From: Paramoeba atlantica
Lineage: Eukaryota; Discosea
NCBI GenBank assembly: GCA_977017575.1
Contig: CDRNVI010000008.1
Location: forward strand, 62,001-126,000
Direction: 5' to 3'
DNA length: 64,000 nucleotides
Part shown: piece after piece, positions 19,224-29,499 of the stretch
How positions within the stretch are numbered: the first letter of the stretch is position 1
Layout: every line of letters begins with the position of its first letter
Translations under genes and position numbers: made by a program
Notes under the pieces: model-generated
Databases searched by the model: none
What the model saw: the letters and a program-made list of their open reading frames with translations, nothing else
What the model was told of the DNA's origin: nothing

Positions 19224-20169
19224 ATGAGAGTGTGGAAAACTCATCGCGAAGCAATACTAAAAGCCGCCCGCACATACATCAAGCGACCTGCCACCGAATA
19301 TCCTTGGGTGGAGCATCCAAATACACGGCCCCAATCTGAACTACATTCCCAGGAAGATCATGGAGCGTTACTAAACTCCCATGAAGACACATGTGAATCC
19401 AAGAATACGTGTGAAACCAAGAAACCGGAATATAAGTGTGCCAGATTCTCCGAGCTCTACTGCAGACCTGGACACAGAGTGGCGAAAGTATCGGCGACCG
19501 AAATGTTGTCTTCCAACACATGCTGTTGATCAAATATGCGAAAATGTCATGAGGACATATCGCATGTTACCCGATGCCGACAAAAACATGCCGTTTCTCG
19601 ATACAGGCAAAACACGGCTCTTACTTGGTCAAGGTCGCCAGCCCAAGAAATACATTACATCAGTGCGCCGTGTGGTTTCTATTTTACTGTTTAATGGTCA
19701 CTACGTCCTTGTAGATTATCACCGTTGTGGTATGACTGTTTACGATAGTTACCAAACGTATTCCCCTCATGCTCGCGGAGATTTCCTCAATAGTTTCGCT
19801 TCACACCTTCGGCAGATTGTAGGGACATCTGCAATCATAGAACGCACTAAATATGCCTCCGTTCCACAGCAGTCACCCATGTCCAACGAATGTGCCCTCC
19901 ACGTCATTAACAACTTATGTGCTCTACTTTTTTAAGGCAAAGTAGAGAACACACTGACCAGGAAGAATCTCTCAAAAAGTTGGACCCCTCATCACTCCGG
20001 CTTTCCAAACTCATCTCCTGAAAGTATCTCTGTTCTTGAAGACGCAGAGGAAGAAGAAGACGAAGACTACAACATCGTTCTTAAGCTGCTGAAAGATGGC
20101 GACTTAGGAGATACCACAGCGGAAGGGTGGGAAAAGATGGAAATTTTCCCCGATAATGTTGAACTGTAA
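19224..20169 (+). mobile_element. Fossil of a C48-like (Ulp1/adenain-type) cysteine protease gene, probably element-borne
   Basis: The best-preserved part (about 19.65-19.93 kb) shows the C48 order: a histidine in NGHYVLVDY, an aspartate in MTVYDSY, and PQQSPMSNECALHVINN with the glutamine and cysteine positions. Downstream sequence is strongly acidic in coding potential. The gene looks broken, with a few breaks, and lies among repeats, so it is probably a remnant of a mobile or virus-like element; the family cannot be named. Confidence 0.5.
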
Positions 20170-20640
20170 ATCTTTATGGGCAGGTTAAATACATGTATTT
20201 CCTATTCGAGTTATATAGTTACTTCTAGTATACGTCCACAGCTCCGTTTTTTTGCTGTTTCTGTTGTCTACGTATCTGAGAGTTTCTGTGGTTTTTCTCA
20301 GTGTCGATTCAAGTACGCGGAACTAATTCACAAATATTGCATTTATGACCGCCCATGATAAAATACGATTTTCAGCTAAGATAGTGAAAATATCATAGTA
20401 TGATATACATATATTTTATTTAATAATCGTACTTAACTAGACAATTAACTCTTTGACATTGTATCATCTTTCATAATGTTTTTCTTTTAATTGCTCTGCT
20501 ACTTAAATGCCTTTATGTCAGTCACCCAACCCAGCCCCCCCCCCCTGTCAGACCTTCACTCCTCAACATCCCATCATCGCATTATTCTCCAGGGGGTCTA
20601 CTTTTTCTTCTGTTCCAGAGATTCCTTTTGTTCGCCTTTC
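20170..20640. other. Non-coding stretch
   Basis: AT-rich, then a C-run (about 20535-20546). No supported gene. Confidence 0.4.
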
Positions 20641-20727
20641 TCGAAAAAGAGGGCCGCCGCGAAGCGGCGCAATTTTTTTTTTTAATTGTATTTTATCGGA
20701 TAAGAAATAGCGTCATTTTCTGCGCCA

Positions 20728-20792
20728 TGGGCACCCCCCCCTTTAATACGGAGAAAGTCCAAAAATCTGTCCGTATTAAAGGGGGGGTCACA
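20728..20792. repeat. Hairpin with G/C-run ends
   Basis: CCCCCCCTTTAATACGGA and its inverse TCCGTATTAAAGGGGGGG are separated by about 20 bases, a near-perfect 18-bp stem. Confidence 0.8.
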
Positions 20793-20852
20793 GTACATCG
20801 GAACAGCACATTCACATGCATAAAAAGTTGGTGCGGGGTGCTATGGGAGCTC

Positions 20853-21025
20853 ACCTTTGCTCCCGGTGAGGCCCCGGAGTTGCGAGAGGCCTCCATGCCC
20901 CACAACTACCACCTCCCCCCCTTTTTTAGCGGGGGTCGCGCCAGCGACCCCTGATAAATGGGGGGAAGGTGGTAGTTGTTTTGGGTGAAATGAGAGGCCG
21001 AACGCACGGAGGGGCCGGCCGGGCC
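20853..21025. repeat. GC-rich 175-bp repeat unit, copy 1
   Basis: Starts GCTCCCGGTGAGGCCCCGGA, contains GGGGGTCGCGCCAGCGACCCC (a hairpin), and ends CGGAGGGGCCGGCCGGGCC. It is largely identical to copy 2 and to an inverted piece at 18.2 kb. Inverted halves (ACAACTACCACCT... and ...AGGTGGTAGTTGT) make the unit itself foldable. Confidence 0.8.
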
Positions 21026-21146
21026 ACTGAGTCATGTGAAAGTGTGACATCCAAAAACTAAACCTAGATTTTGCTTACCCGTCTGCACAACAGAACCGTA
21101 AATAGCACGTAAAGATGGTTGGCCGAGGTACCCAATAAATTCACCT

Positions 21147-21317
21147 TTGCTCCAGGTAAGGCCCCGGAGTTGCGAGAGGCCTCCATACCCCACAACTACC
21201 ACCTTCCCCCCCTATTTAGCGGGGGTCGCGCCAGCGACCCCTGATAAATGGGGGGAACGTGCTAGTTGTTTTGGGGGAAATGAGAGGCCGAACGCACGGA
21301 GGGGCCGGCCGGGCCCA
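21147..21317. repeat. GC-rich 175-bp repeat unit, copy 2
   Basis: Same unit as copy 1 about 295 bp downstream, with only a handful of differences visible by eye. Confidence 0.8.
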
Positions 21318-21379
21318 TGAGCCTGTGCGGGCGGCTGGTGTATTTATTTTCCTATGCATTGCCACCTTGTTTACCTTTC

Positions 21380-21533
21380 TATGAAATATTCCGATACTTG
21401 TGCAATATTCGCATACTTATGCAATTTTCCTATACTTATGCAATATTCGCATACTTATGCAATATCCCTATACTTATGCAATATTCCTATACTTATGCAA
21501 TATTCCTATCCTTATGCAATATTCCTATACTTC
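21380..21533. repeat. 19-bp tandem array B
   Basis: About eight copies of CCTATACTTATGCAATATT. It has the same 19-bp period and the same core as array A three kb away, with different linker bases. Reading frames across it give repetitive peptides and are not genes. Confidence 0.88.
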
Positions 21534-22171
21534 CACCATTATAAACGGGGGCGTAAATATGTGCGCTTAAACGGGGGTGTCTGCCTGGGTGTGCTTAAGG
21601 AGGGGAGCAGTATTGCTTTGTTCTCCAATCAACCCGCGGCGATAACAATGCGACAAGTAGATGTTTGGGTCGCAATATATGTGATCAATCAAGATCAAGC
21701 CATGCGACTTTGGTGCCTTATCAATGAGAAGCATCCACACTTGCATCACCGCGAGGACAGTCGCATCGTCGCGTTCCACTCACTTGCCAACAATACGATT
21801 GATTAGTACAGCGATAGACTAGCACAGTGTAGCGATTAAAGCCACGCAAATATTCTAGCCTTCGTAGTAAACGATTCCCGTAGTAGTAGCGATACGCCTC
21901 TTAGTAAACGATGTGGGGTCGTTCAGAGCTCGATCCACGGATCCGATTTCGATCACCAGTGTGTCGGGCAAGGGGCTCGCCATTTTGCGTCGGCTTTCCC
22001 AAGCTCTAGAACTTATTGGATGCCAACGGCGCAATCAATTTTTTGTGTACCAAAAAATATGGCCCAAATATGGGTTTAAATTTGGCATTTTCAGCTGGTA
22101 TTTTCACCCCAAAAAACTGAAATATTCTTGACTTTTTAGATACTTTTGGTATACTTTTAGTATTTATTTTC
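21534..22171. other. Non-coding stretch
   Basis: Contains ATAAACGGGGGCGTAAA and TTAAACGGGGGTGTC, loosely repeated, and a direct repeat TTAGTAAACGAT / GTAGTAAACGAT near 21865-21910. No supported gene. Confidence 0.4.
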
Positions 22172-22279
22172 TTTTTTAGGCTCTTCGTTAAACGCGAAGG
22201 TAATTTTCAATGCGAAGCGCGCAGCATTGGCGCTTTCTAAGTTGAAAGCAACCACTGCGTTCAACGAAGAGCCTAAAAA
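22172..22279. mobile_element. Small foldback element (108 bp), copy 1
   Basis: Begins TTTTTTAGGCTCTTCGTTAA and ends with the inverse CAACGAAGAGCCTAAAAA. The arms pair over roughly 40 bases with a central loop near GCGCAGCAT. The second copy is at 34950-35058. Confidence 0.8.
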
Positions 22280-22583
22280 GAAAAAATTCAATACTTCATG
22301 CTTTTCTTCCTGATTTCAATGAGTCCCCATTCCATGATGAAATTCACATCACTAATCACACAGATCGAGTCTTTCACTCACATGATTGCTTAACGTCATA
22401 GTTACACTGATATGGTATACCAAGAGCGACTGTTAGATCTTTTGATAATCATTTTTTCATATCAGCTGAGGATCTTAGATTTTCACACATGCTAATTTAT
22501 CATCCTTCAACACTTTTTCGCAAAACCTTTGGAATTCTCCATATTAATAATTTACATCGACAACTAAATTTTTGGTATCATCC
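22280..22583. other. Spacer upstream of the disordered-protein gene
   Basis: AT-rich, no gene. It contains pyrimidine-rich stretches that could carry the splice acceptor. Confidence 0.4.
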
Positions 22584-23510
22584 ATGACGTCTCGATCGCA
22601 AAACCAAACATATGTTCAAGATCGAACGTTTCTCAACGCTGACCACAGCATGCGAGAGCCAACAGATACCCGAACTAGCAGTTCTAGACAGAGCACTGTA
22701 ACTCCTACTAGCTCTCTTCTTTCCTCCAAACTTACCGACGCAATCCAAACCCTCGTCAACGCAACACCTGACTCTACCACAACCAGCTCCTCTGAGCATG
22801 TCAACCGACTTTCTACCCTTATCGAAGCCCAACTGAACACCATTACCCCTGAACTCTCCATCGGACGTGGAAGCTGTGTCACAGACGCAACGAACAACGA
22901 CAATGACAACGTTGGGTTGGATTCCACCTCCTTGGCTGCTTCCTCCTTCTCCTCTACCACCCCAATTCCTGGAGTTTCCGTTCTTCCCTGGCGTGATCCG
23001 TTTGAGGGGGAGGACACCTCTGGCCCTACCCCCCATGGCGAGAGTCTTCCCTCCCACCCACGTTACGCCTACGACCCGAGCACCATGTGGCCTTCGGGCT
23101 CCGACGTCCATCTCTTCACGACTACAGGGGGAACTCGTAACACCCATCGTGTTCCCGAGCCCCTTGATAAAAGGGAGGAGGCGGGGGAACGGGAGACAAG
23201 GCACGAGGGGGGAGAAAACTCTCCCCCAGGTCGTGAGTTCTCTGTGTCTGCACGGCAGAAATCGACACAAGGTCGTACGGTGTACTCCGCACGGTCCCAT
23301 TCCCGTTCCCACCCCCGGGAGGGGGAGTATGGGCTCACGCCCGGGGAGGGGGGAGGGGGGGTAGCAGCAGCCATGGAGGGGGAGAGTCCTCCCGGGGACC
23401 TCCTTTCTACGCTGTCTAGCCCCCCAGAGGAGTTTCTTTCTCCACTTGGGGTGTCTCCGATTATGGTGCATACCGCGGAGAAAATTGCAAGGAGGGAGGG
23501 AAGGGGGTAG
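22584..23510 (+). CDS. Ser/Thr/Pro-rich low-complexity protein, function unknown
   Basis: 308 residues from the first ATG (MTSRSQNQTY). The N-terminal half is rich in Ser, Thr, Asn and Asp; the C-terminal half is Gly/Glu/Arg/Ser-rich. No domain, signal peptide or membrane segment is seen, so it is probably intrinsically disordered. Codon endings swing from C-rich (to about 23.1 kb) to G-rich (after about 23.16 kb). The opposite strand also stays open for much of this region, so coding status rests on orientation, the spacer layout and the ATG; a chance ORF cannot be excluded. Confidence 0.55.
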   Translation: MTSRSQNQTYVQDRTFLNADHSMREPTDTRTSSSRQSTVTPTSSLLSSKLTDAIQTLVNATPDSTTTSSSEHVNRLSTLIEAQLNTITPELSIGRGSCVTDATNNDNDNVGLDSTSLAASSFSSTTPIPGVSVLPWRDPFEGEDTSGPTPHGESLPSHPRYAYDPSTMWPSGSDVHLFTTTGGTRNTHRVPEPLDKREEAGERETRHEGGENSPPGREFSVSARQKSTQGRTVYSARSHSRSHPREGEYGLTPGEGGGGVAAAMEGESPPGDLLSTLSSPPEEFLSPLGVSPIMVHTAEKIARREGRG

Positions 23511-23740
23511 GAAATTGGTGTGGGAGGGGTTTGCCCGCCCATTCGGGGAAGTTTGATAAAAGTGCACAATACATGTTTTGGTTTTTTATTTTTTAAAAGA
23601 GAGTGGAAATATGTCGTTTCGTGTGTTTTCACACGGTTTGTGAACGTGTAGAAATGATTTAAGGGTTGACGTTATTCATGTATGAAACTGGCTTTAACGG
23701 ATGAGGAATTTGATATTTTTCATATCGAATACGTAAATAA

Positions 23741-25999
23741 ATGTTGCAGCGCACAATTAAACATGTGGCTCGACACATGCGAAAATTGAATTTCTCGGAG
23801 AGGCCGAATCGTCCTCGAGAGGATCGGTCTCATACGTCAAACAGAGAATTCTCTCGTTCAAAGCAAAACGCTGGCACCGGAAAGGCAAGGTCGCCCAACA
23901 AAAACCAAGCCGATCATGAGTTCATGTCTCGTCCTCTTTCATCCACTTACCTTAAACGCGCTTCTCCTTACACCAGAACGGAGGATGGAGGAGCCATACG
24001 AGACATTCCACTTACCTACGAGCCGTACGAAAAGGAAAAGTACATGCGATTCGACCATCCACTGCGTCGATGTCCCTCCGAGGAGTCACGCAATGTGCCA
24101 CTGGACATCGAAGAGGACAACGTTTTCTCCAACGAAAAAGCGGAGGATTTTCGTGAGCCGGACCCCCAAGTCAAGCCTCTTCAGGCGAAATCCAGTCGCC
24201 GTAAAGCCCGACAGCAACATAGCACAGAGCAACGAGACTCGGCTAAAAAACGACTACAGGACTTAGTTCAAAAACCAGCGTACGCATCCCAGGCAGTGGA
24301 GCGCAGAGCGCAATCTCAAAAGCTTGCGGAGGACGTGATGTGGCCCGGCACCGTACTCCGTGACCCCTACGGTCATGTCATTCAGCACCTCGCCACCCTC
24401 AACGGAAACCCTGGATACCGCAACCGGCGGCGTACCTTTGTAGTCACCGGGAGGAGAGTGATTGAGGATATTGCCAACCGCATGAAAATCTTTCCGGAAT
24501 TACTTGTGGTGGATGCCAAGAAGCCGCTTCCGGCGATTTCAAAAAAGGAAATGAGTGGGGAAATCGTGAAGGCAACGGCCCGAGCGATGAGAACCATAGA
24601 CCCCGGCCACGATGGCTACATTGGGGAATACAATATCCCACCCTGCGCTCCAAAAGAGCTTTTGTTTGCCTCCCCTCGACAAATGACCAACTGGATAGTC
24701 CTGGATAACATTGCGGATCCCGGCACCCTTGGAAATCTACTCCGTACTGCTACTGCATTTGCTTACGATGCGGTTGTGATGACAAATCACTGTGCTGACT
24801 TTTTCGATAACCGGACGGTACGTGCGGCCCGTGGGGTTCATTTTCAGAAACTCACCCAATTTATAGTTCTCAAAGAAGAGGATGGGGATGACACCAGTGA
24901 GTTATTAAACCAAATGCTAGAGCACCACCATGCACAGCCTTGGGTATACAGCCCCACATTTGACTCGAAAACTGCAGAATTGCTTCGTGCATCCTCTTTA
25001 CCGGATGACCCAACAAAATCACACTCCCCACCTTCTTCCTCTGACATCCTGCAACCCCCCACGCGTCCTCTTCCCGTCGCCACACTCTCCGAGGTTCGTC
25101 AAACCATGGTCCAGCGCGACCTCCTTCTCTCCAACCCCAACCCCCCCTCCCCCCTGCATCACCCCCACCCCTCCCCCCTCCACCCCACCCGGCACATCCC
25201 CTGTCTCGCCTCCAGCAACGCCCTCTTCCTCGGCGACGACAAAGCCCAAACCCTCCTCCCTAAACTCTCCACCCGACTACGCACCCCACCCACACGCATC
25301 ACCCTGCTCGAGGAACCCCTCCCTTTTACTTTTACCTCTTCTTCTTCTTATTCTTCTACTCCTTCTTCCCCCCACCATGACCCACCCCCCCTCGAGCCCC
25401 TCCCCCTCCTCCCCGCCGCCGCCATCCTCCTCTACAACATGCGGCACACCCACAAGTGGGAACGGCTCAACCCCACCGAGGCCGCCGCCCTGTCCCCCAC
25501 GACCCCGTCGGCGGCTGAGGCCCAGCGTGCCTTCATGCCCCCCGGCCCGCTGGGGACCCCGGAGCCCAACCTCGTGGGGGGGGTCGAGGTGCGGGGGCTG
25601 TATGAGGGGATCCAGGCCGCGCGGGTGGGGCGGCGGCTGGGGCGGTGGGCGCGTGGGGATGAGGAGAGGTGGGAGGACGGGGAGGTGGCACGGATACGGC
25701 AGGGGGCGGTGCGGCATAGGGCGTGGATGGAGGGGGCGGTGGGGGGGGAGGGGATGCAGAGCGGGGAGGGGGGAGGAGAGGATGCAGAGGGGGTAAAGGA
25801 GGGGGAGGGGGGAGGGGATCCGTATGGGTATGAGGTAGAGGGGAAACGATCGGGTGGGGATAAGGTGGGGTATCCGGATTATGTAAAGGATACGTTGCCA
25901 CGACCGTATAGTCGGGAGGATGTACGAGAGGATGCGATGAAAAGGATGACGTACCGCAGGCCTTCGGTCTATGGGAAACTTGTGGGAAATCGGAGGTGA
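23741..25999 (+). CDS. SpoU-family (TrmH/MRM1-like) RNA 2'-O-methyltransferase, probably mitochondrial
   Basis: 752 residues. The SpoU knot motifs are recognisable: motif 1 NWIVLDNIADPGTLGNLLRTA (split here, about 317-337, with NLLRTA arginine), motif 2 RAARGVHFQ (about 365-373), and a diverged motif 3 PLLPAAAILLYNMRH (about 553-567). Such enzymes use S-adenosylmethionine to methylate ribose in rRNA or tRNA. The basic N-terminus (MLQRTIKHVARHMRKL) suggests mitochondrial import. Compared with family members of about 250-400 residues it has a long basic N-terminal region, a Ser/Pro-rich insertion (about 425-540) and a Gly/Glu-rich C-terminal tail. The insertion is C-rich DNA and the tail G-rich. 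Confidence 0.75.
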   Translation: MLQRTIKHVARHMRKLNFSERPNRPREDRSHTSNREFSRSKQNAGTGKARSPNKNQADHEFMSRPLSSTYLKRASPYTRTEDGGAIRDIPLTYEPYEKEKYMRFDHPLRRCPSEESRNVPLDIEEDNVFSNEKAEDFREPDPQVKPLQAKSSRRKARQQHSTEQRDSAKKRLQDLVQKPAYASQAVERRAQSQKLAEDVMWPGTVLRDPYGHVIQHLATLNGNPGYRNRRRTFVVTGRRVIEDIANRMKIFPELLVVDAKKPLPAISKKEMSGEIVKATARAMRTIDPGHDGYIGEYNIPPCAPKELLFASPRQMTNWIVLDNIADPGTLGNLLRTATAFAYDAVVMTNHCADFFDNRTVRAARGVHFQKLTQFIVLKEEDGDDTSELLNQMLEHHHAQPWVYSPTFDSKTAELLRASSLPDDPTKSHSPPSSSDILQPPTRPLPVATLSEVRQTMVQRDLLLSNPNPPSPLHHPHPSPLHPTRHIPCLASSNALFLGDDKAQTLLPKLSTRLRTPPTRITLLEEPLPFTFTSSSSYSSTPSSPHHDPPPLEPLPLLPAAAILLYNMRHTHKWERLNPTEAAALSPTTPSAAEAQRAFMPPGPLGTPEPNLVGGVEVRGLYEGIQAARVGRRLGRWARGDEERWEDGEVARIRQGAVRHRAWMEGAVGGEGMQSGEGGGEDAEGVKEGEGGGDPYGYEVEGKRSGGDKVGYPDYVKDTLPRPYSREDVREDAMKRMTYRRPSVYGKLVGNRR

Positions 26000-26139
26000 G
26001 GAAACTTGGTTGGGTGATTTTGTTGTTGTTTTCTTTTGCAAAGTTGTGTCTTGTACAAGGTAATAGATTTTAAAAGGATGCTGGTTTACTCCTATCTTCT
26101 GCAAAATTATACACGTGTTACATTTTTTTTTATTAACGT

Positions 26140-27204
26140 ATGGGTGAGGTACCTCGACCTAGCCTAGAAGGACTTCTAGATGCGAAGGCTCCGAAATGGA
26201 TTTTCGTCGGAGGCAAAGGAGGTGTTGGGAAGACAACGACAAGCTGTGCGCTCTCATGCCTCCTTGCGTGGACGCCGTTGCGCAACGAGGAAAGCAAAGA
26301 GTCGAGAAAACGGCGGGTTCTCATTATTTCCACCGATCCCGCTCACAACTTAAGCGATGCTTTTGGGCAGCCCTTTTCAAAGACTCCCACGGCTGTCAAG
26401 GGGTTGGAAAATTTACACGCGATTGAAATTGACCCCAGCGCACTTACGAAAGACAAGGATTACTTTGCGGATTGGCACTCCAAGGAGAACGACTCGGTGG
26501 ATTCCACCCAAGGTACTTTTCGTAATCTTTTCGGGGTTCTGCAAAATGCAGCCGCGTCGTTTCCTGGAATTGATGAGGTCACTGTTTTTGCGGAGTTAAT
26601 GCGAGAAGTCCAGCAGTTGAACTACGACACAGTTGTGTTTGACACGGCGCCTACCGGACACACCCTTCGTCTATTGGCGTTGCCCCATACATTAGCCGAC
26701 GCGCTAGACCGCCTGCTGGATTTGCAAGGCATGACTACATTATTAAATGCTGCTTCTCAGTTCATGGGAAATGCCACCGATATGAGCGCAGGCACTTTTA
26801 CGGAAAAGGTCCAGCACTGGCGGGGGCAAATCAAGGAGATCCAACAGCGGTTCACGAACCATGAGGAGACCACATTCGTGTGTGTTTGTATTCCGGAATT
26901 TTTGTCTGTGTACGAGACAGAGCGATTGATTCAAGAATTGGCAAAGTATGACATTGCGTGTGACCACGTGGTCGTGAACCAGCTTGTGCGAAGACCAAAA
27001 AACGAGTCACCGTGTCGTATGTGCGATGCGCGGGTACGCATACAGAGTAAGTACTTGGAAGAAATTACGGAATTGTATGAAGATTTTCACATAGTGCAAA
27101 TGCCGCTTATGTGTGATGAAGTTCGCGGAGTCGAGAGCTTAAGTCTTTTTGGCAAATACCTTCTCACTCCATACAACCCTGACCGTGACGGCTATCTTAT
27201 GTAG
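26140..27204 (+). CDS. GET3: Get3/ASNA1 tail-anchored-protein targeting ATPase
   Basis: 354 residues, the normal eukaryotic length. Visible are the deviant P-loop GGKGGVGKTT (24-33), switch I STDPAHNLSDAF (64-75), switch II FDTAPTGHTLRLL (167-179), the helical client-binding region with a Met-containing segment (about 195-225), and the dimer zinc motif CRMC (C292, C295). Get3 binds tail-anchored membrane proteins in the cytosol and hands them to the ER receptor. The spacer to the upstream methyltransferase is only 140 bases. Confidence 0.95.
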   Translation: MGEVPRPSLEGLLDAKAPKWIFVGGKGGVGKTTTSCALSCLLAWTPLRNEESKESRKRRVLIISTDPAHNLSDAFGQPFSKTPTAVKGLENLHAIEIDPSALTKDKDYFADWHSKENDSVDSTQGTFRNLFGVLQNAAASFPGIDEVTVFAELMREVQQLNYDTVVFDTAPTGHTLRLLALPHTLADALDRLLDLQGMTTLLNAASQFMGNATDMSAGTFTEKVQHWRGQIKEIQQRFTNHEETTFVCVCIPEFLSVYETERLIQELAKYDIACDHVVVNQLVRRPKNESPCRMCDARVRIQSKYLEEITELYEDFHIVQMPLMCDEVRGVESLSLFGKYLLTPYNPDRDGYLM

Positions 27205-27445
27205 AAGTTACTTGTGTATTAGTGTCACAATAGCGTTTTTCAGTGGAATGAACTGTCTTGGATTGTGTTTTTGCTAGCTTTCATTCTTAACTCTGGAGGC
27301 ATTAAGTAAACATAAGAATTGATAGAAAATTGCTATTCCATCAACGCTAAACTTATTTCTAATTTATCACCAGAAATGTTCAACATTTATTTAAATCTCG
27401 ACCAACGAACAAATAAATGCTTGGGAGTCATGGGGGTGGCATCCC

Positions 27446-28369
27446 ATGAGCATGGCCGACTTAGCTGGGATTCTACTACAGTATATTTTAGCATTGTTTT
27501 CTTGTGCCGTTATTTTTAAAATGTCTTCTTTTACATTTAGTCCGCAACTAACACTGCGATCATTCAGCCGGCGCGTGTCGGCACAACGGCTTGCTGCAGA
27601 GGACGCTCCACCGATTGTTCGCCCTGGTAAAGTACGAGCGAACTTGCCCCAAGAGTACGATCTTTCCAGATTTGTTGAGCTCATTTCTAGTCCACATTCT
27701 TCTTGGAACGTTTCTTTGCCAGCGTGTGATTGGTATGGTGTTATTTGTGACAAGGCACGATACGTTACGGAGATGCAGTGGCGTAATTACAAACTTCTGG
27801 GATCACTCCGTTTGGATTTTTTACCCAGAACGGTACTACATTTCAATGTGTGGGATAACAAGCTCAAAGGGACAATTCCATTCGACGCGATGCCACCACA
27901 CCTTCGTAGTCTTCGTGTACAGTGTAACCTTTTTACAGGCCAGCCGGATTTAAGTCATTTGCCACGCAAATTGATCATACTTGATCTACATACCAACCGA
28001 TTTGATGGTACTGTAAATATTTCTCATCTGCCACCTAACTTGCGGGATTTAGACATTCATGGCAATAATTTTTCTGGTAAGCTCGACATCACACGGTTGC
28101 CACGAAAGATGACTTACGTAAATTTCTCGCACAATCGATTCACAGGCCCGCTTCACCTACATCAACTGCCCACATCACTTTTAGTGCTTGACGCAAAAAA
28201 TAATCTATTCTCTGGGTTAGTGAAGTTTGACGGTCTTCCTGTTTCATTGCGCTCGTTAAGCCTAGAAAACAATAAGAAGCTTTCCGGTGAATTTAACAAG
28301 TCTGATCTTTCGGGGGATTATAATTTTATTAGTGTAGGTGGTACTGGGATTATAGAATTGGGTCGCTAA
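27446..28369 (+). CDS. Secreted or membrane-anchored leucine-rich-repeat protein (family member 2)
   Basis: 307 residues. The N-terminus has a hydrophobic leader (ILLQYILALFSCAVIF, about 9-24). A cap follows with RFVEL...W......CDWYGVICD, reminiscent of the CxWxGVxC cap before plant-type LRRs, then about eight 23-residue repeats such as LPRKLIILDLHTNRFDGTVN. The two cap cysteines fit an oxidising extracellular setting. It is probably a surface or lumenal binding protein. Related copies lie at 7.1, 38.0 and 40.2 kb. Confidence 0.85.
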   Translation: MSMADLAGILLQYILALFSCAVIFKMSSFTFSPQLTLRSFSRRVSAQRLAAEDAPPIVRPGKVRANLPQEYDLSRFVELISSPHSSWNVSLPACDWYGVICDKARYVTEMQWRNYKLLGSLRLDFLPRTVLHFNVWDNKLKGTIPFDAMPPHLRSLRVQCNLFTGQPDLSHLPRKLIILDLHTNRFDGTVNISHLPPNLRDLDIHGNNFSGKLDITRLPRKMTYVNFSHNRFTGPLHLHQLPTSLLVLDAKNNLFSGLVKFDGLPVSLRSLSLENNKKLSGEFNKSDLSGDYNFISVGGTGIIELGR

Positions 28370-28667
28370 GTAGTTATTGTATTCCTATATTTAAGATTTT
28401 TTTGATATCGGGTCGTTTTATTTCGGATCTCAGAACCTTCGCAACTTGACCTCCTATTCACTGTACGAGTATTTCCTCTATTTAAGGGTCAAAATGTCTA
28501 AAATATGTACCTAAAGTAGTTAGACAGTAAGTTTGTCGCAAATACACGAGTAATAAAATTAGTCCTGAGGTTGAAAGTTATGTCAAGGCACAGGCGCGAT
28601 CATTATTTTAATTAATACATACCACTCTTAGGCTTCTCTTGTGAGTAATGAATAACTTTTATTCCTA
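28370..28667. other. Intergenic spacer
   Basis: AT-rich; nothing recognised. Confidence 0.5.
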
Positions 28668-29060
28668 ATGCACTTTAATCCATATGGTGGTTGGTCTCAA
28701 CAACCTTCTGGTGGATCCAACAAGCCCCCACGGTCTCGGTCAGGTGTGCCACCCCCGTACTCCAGCACTCGTGCTGCACAGACTCCCTTTCGAAAATCTT
28801 CCAACGTTGCGGATTTACACTCTTCTGAATTAGAACATCTTGAGCGATATTGTGAAAAAAGGCTTCTCAGCAATACGTGGAAAGTTGAAATGCAAGAATG
28901 GGTAAGGGATCGAGTCACTGAGCGTCTCTCTGAAGGCAAACCGATTATAGAAGACGAGCTTGTCGAGGAACTGATGCCCATAGCACGTAGTCGAGTCCCT
29001 CCAGAAATTGTTAATGATGTTTTGGGGCGAATTCTGCTTCATACTCGCGGTAACTCGTAG
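28668..29060 (+). CDS. ENY2: ENY2/Sus1-like transcription and mRNA export factor
   Basis: 130 residues. Residues about 60-125 match the ENY2/Sus1 fold: RLLSNTWKVEMQEWVRDRV (helix 1-2), then DELVEELMPIARSRVPPEIV with the conserved GRxxVPxxV-like turn, then a final helix DVLGRILLH. Family members are about 90-100 residues and act in the SAGA deubiquitinase module and the TREX-2 export complex. The N-terminal 55 residues (Ser/Pro/Gly-rich) are an extension. It lies in the same unit as the UAP56 export helicase 28 kb upstream. Confidence 0.82.
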   Translation: MHFNPYGGWSQQPSGGSNKPPRSRSGVPPPYSSTRAAQTPFRKSSNVADLHSSELEHLERYCEKRLLSNTWKVEMQEWVRDRVTERLSEGKPIIEDELVEELMPIARSRVPPEIVNDVLGRILLHTRGNS

Positions 29061-29499
29061 GAAGAGTATTAAATCCGGGGATCTTGTATATTAATCTTAA
29101 CCGTTTTTCTAAATCCAAAAACCGACCGATCAATTTCTCTAAATTTTATTTCTTACGATGAATCAAGAAACAACTAAGAAGAAACGAAAGCACTGCAGGC
29201 ATTTTTTTCACAAGGTTGTATAACTGGAAACTCATTTGAACCAAGAAAAATAATTAAAAATAAAATGTAAAATTTAGAGATTTTCCACGTTTATTTATTG
29301 AACGTCTAAATTTTGTAAATTTTATTGTCGCATACCGCTTCTTGTGGGATCATTCGTTCATGCAAACAGGTCAGAGGGAAGACTAACGTATAGAGAGGTC
29401 ATGATTCAAACAAGGAAGAGTGGGAGATGAATTTCATTGCAAACTTTGCGCATGCTGAATCTCAATGGTTACATTGTAAGTGACCAAAATTGATAGTTC
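29061..29499. other. Intergenic spacer with weak inverted repeats
   Basis: TCTAAATTTTATTT near 29138 and TCTAAATTTTGTAAATTTTA near 29306 face an inverse AAAATGTAAAATTTAGAGA near 29261. No gene seen. Confidence 0.4.

Noticed and set aside
22584-23510. Choosing the minus-strand frame as the real gene here
   Set aside because: Both strands are open, but the + frame agrees with the direction of the cluster and has spacers like its neighbours; the minus frame has no motif.
25277-26104. Minus-strand Pro/His/Arg-rich frame opposite the SpoU-like gene
   Set aside because: A by-product of GC-rich skewed DNA; the + strand frame has family motifs.
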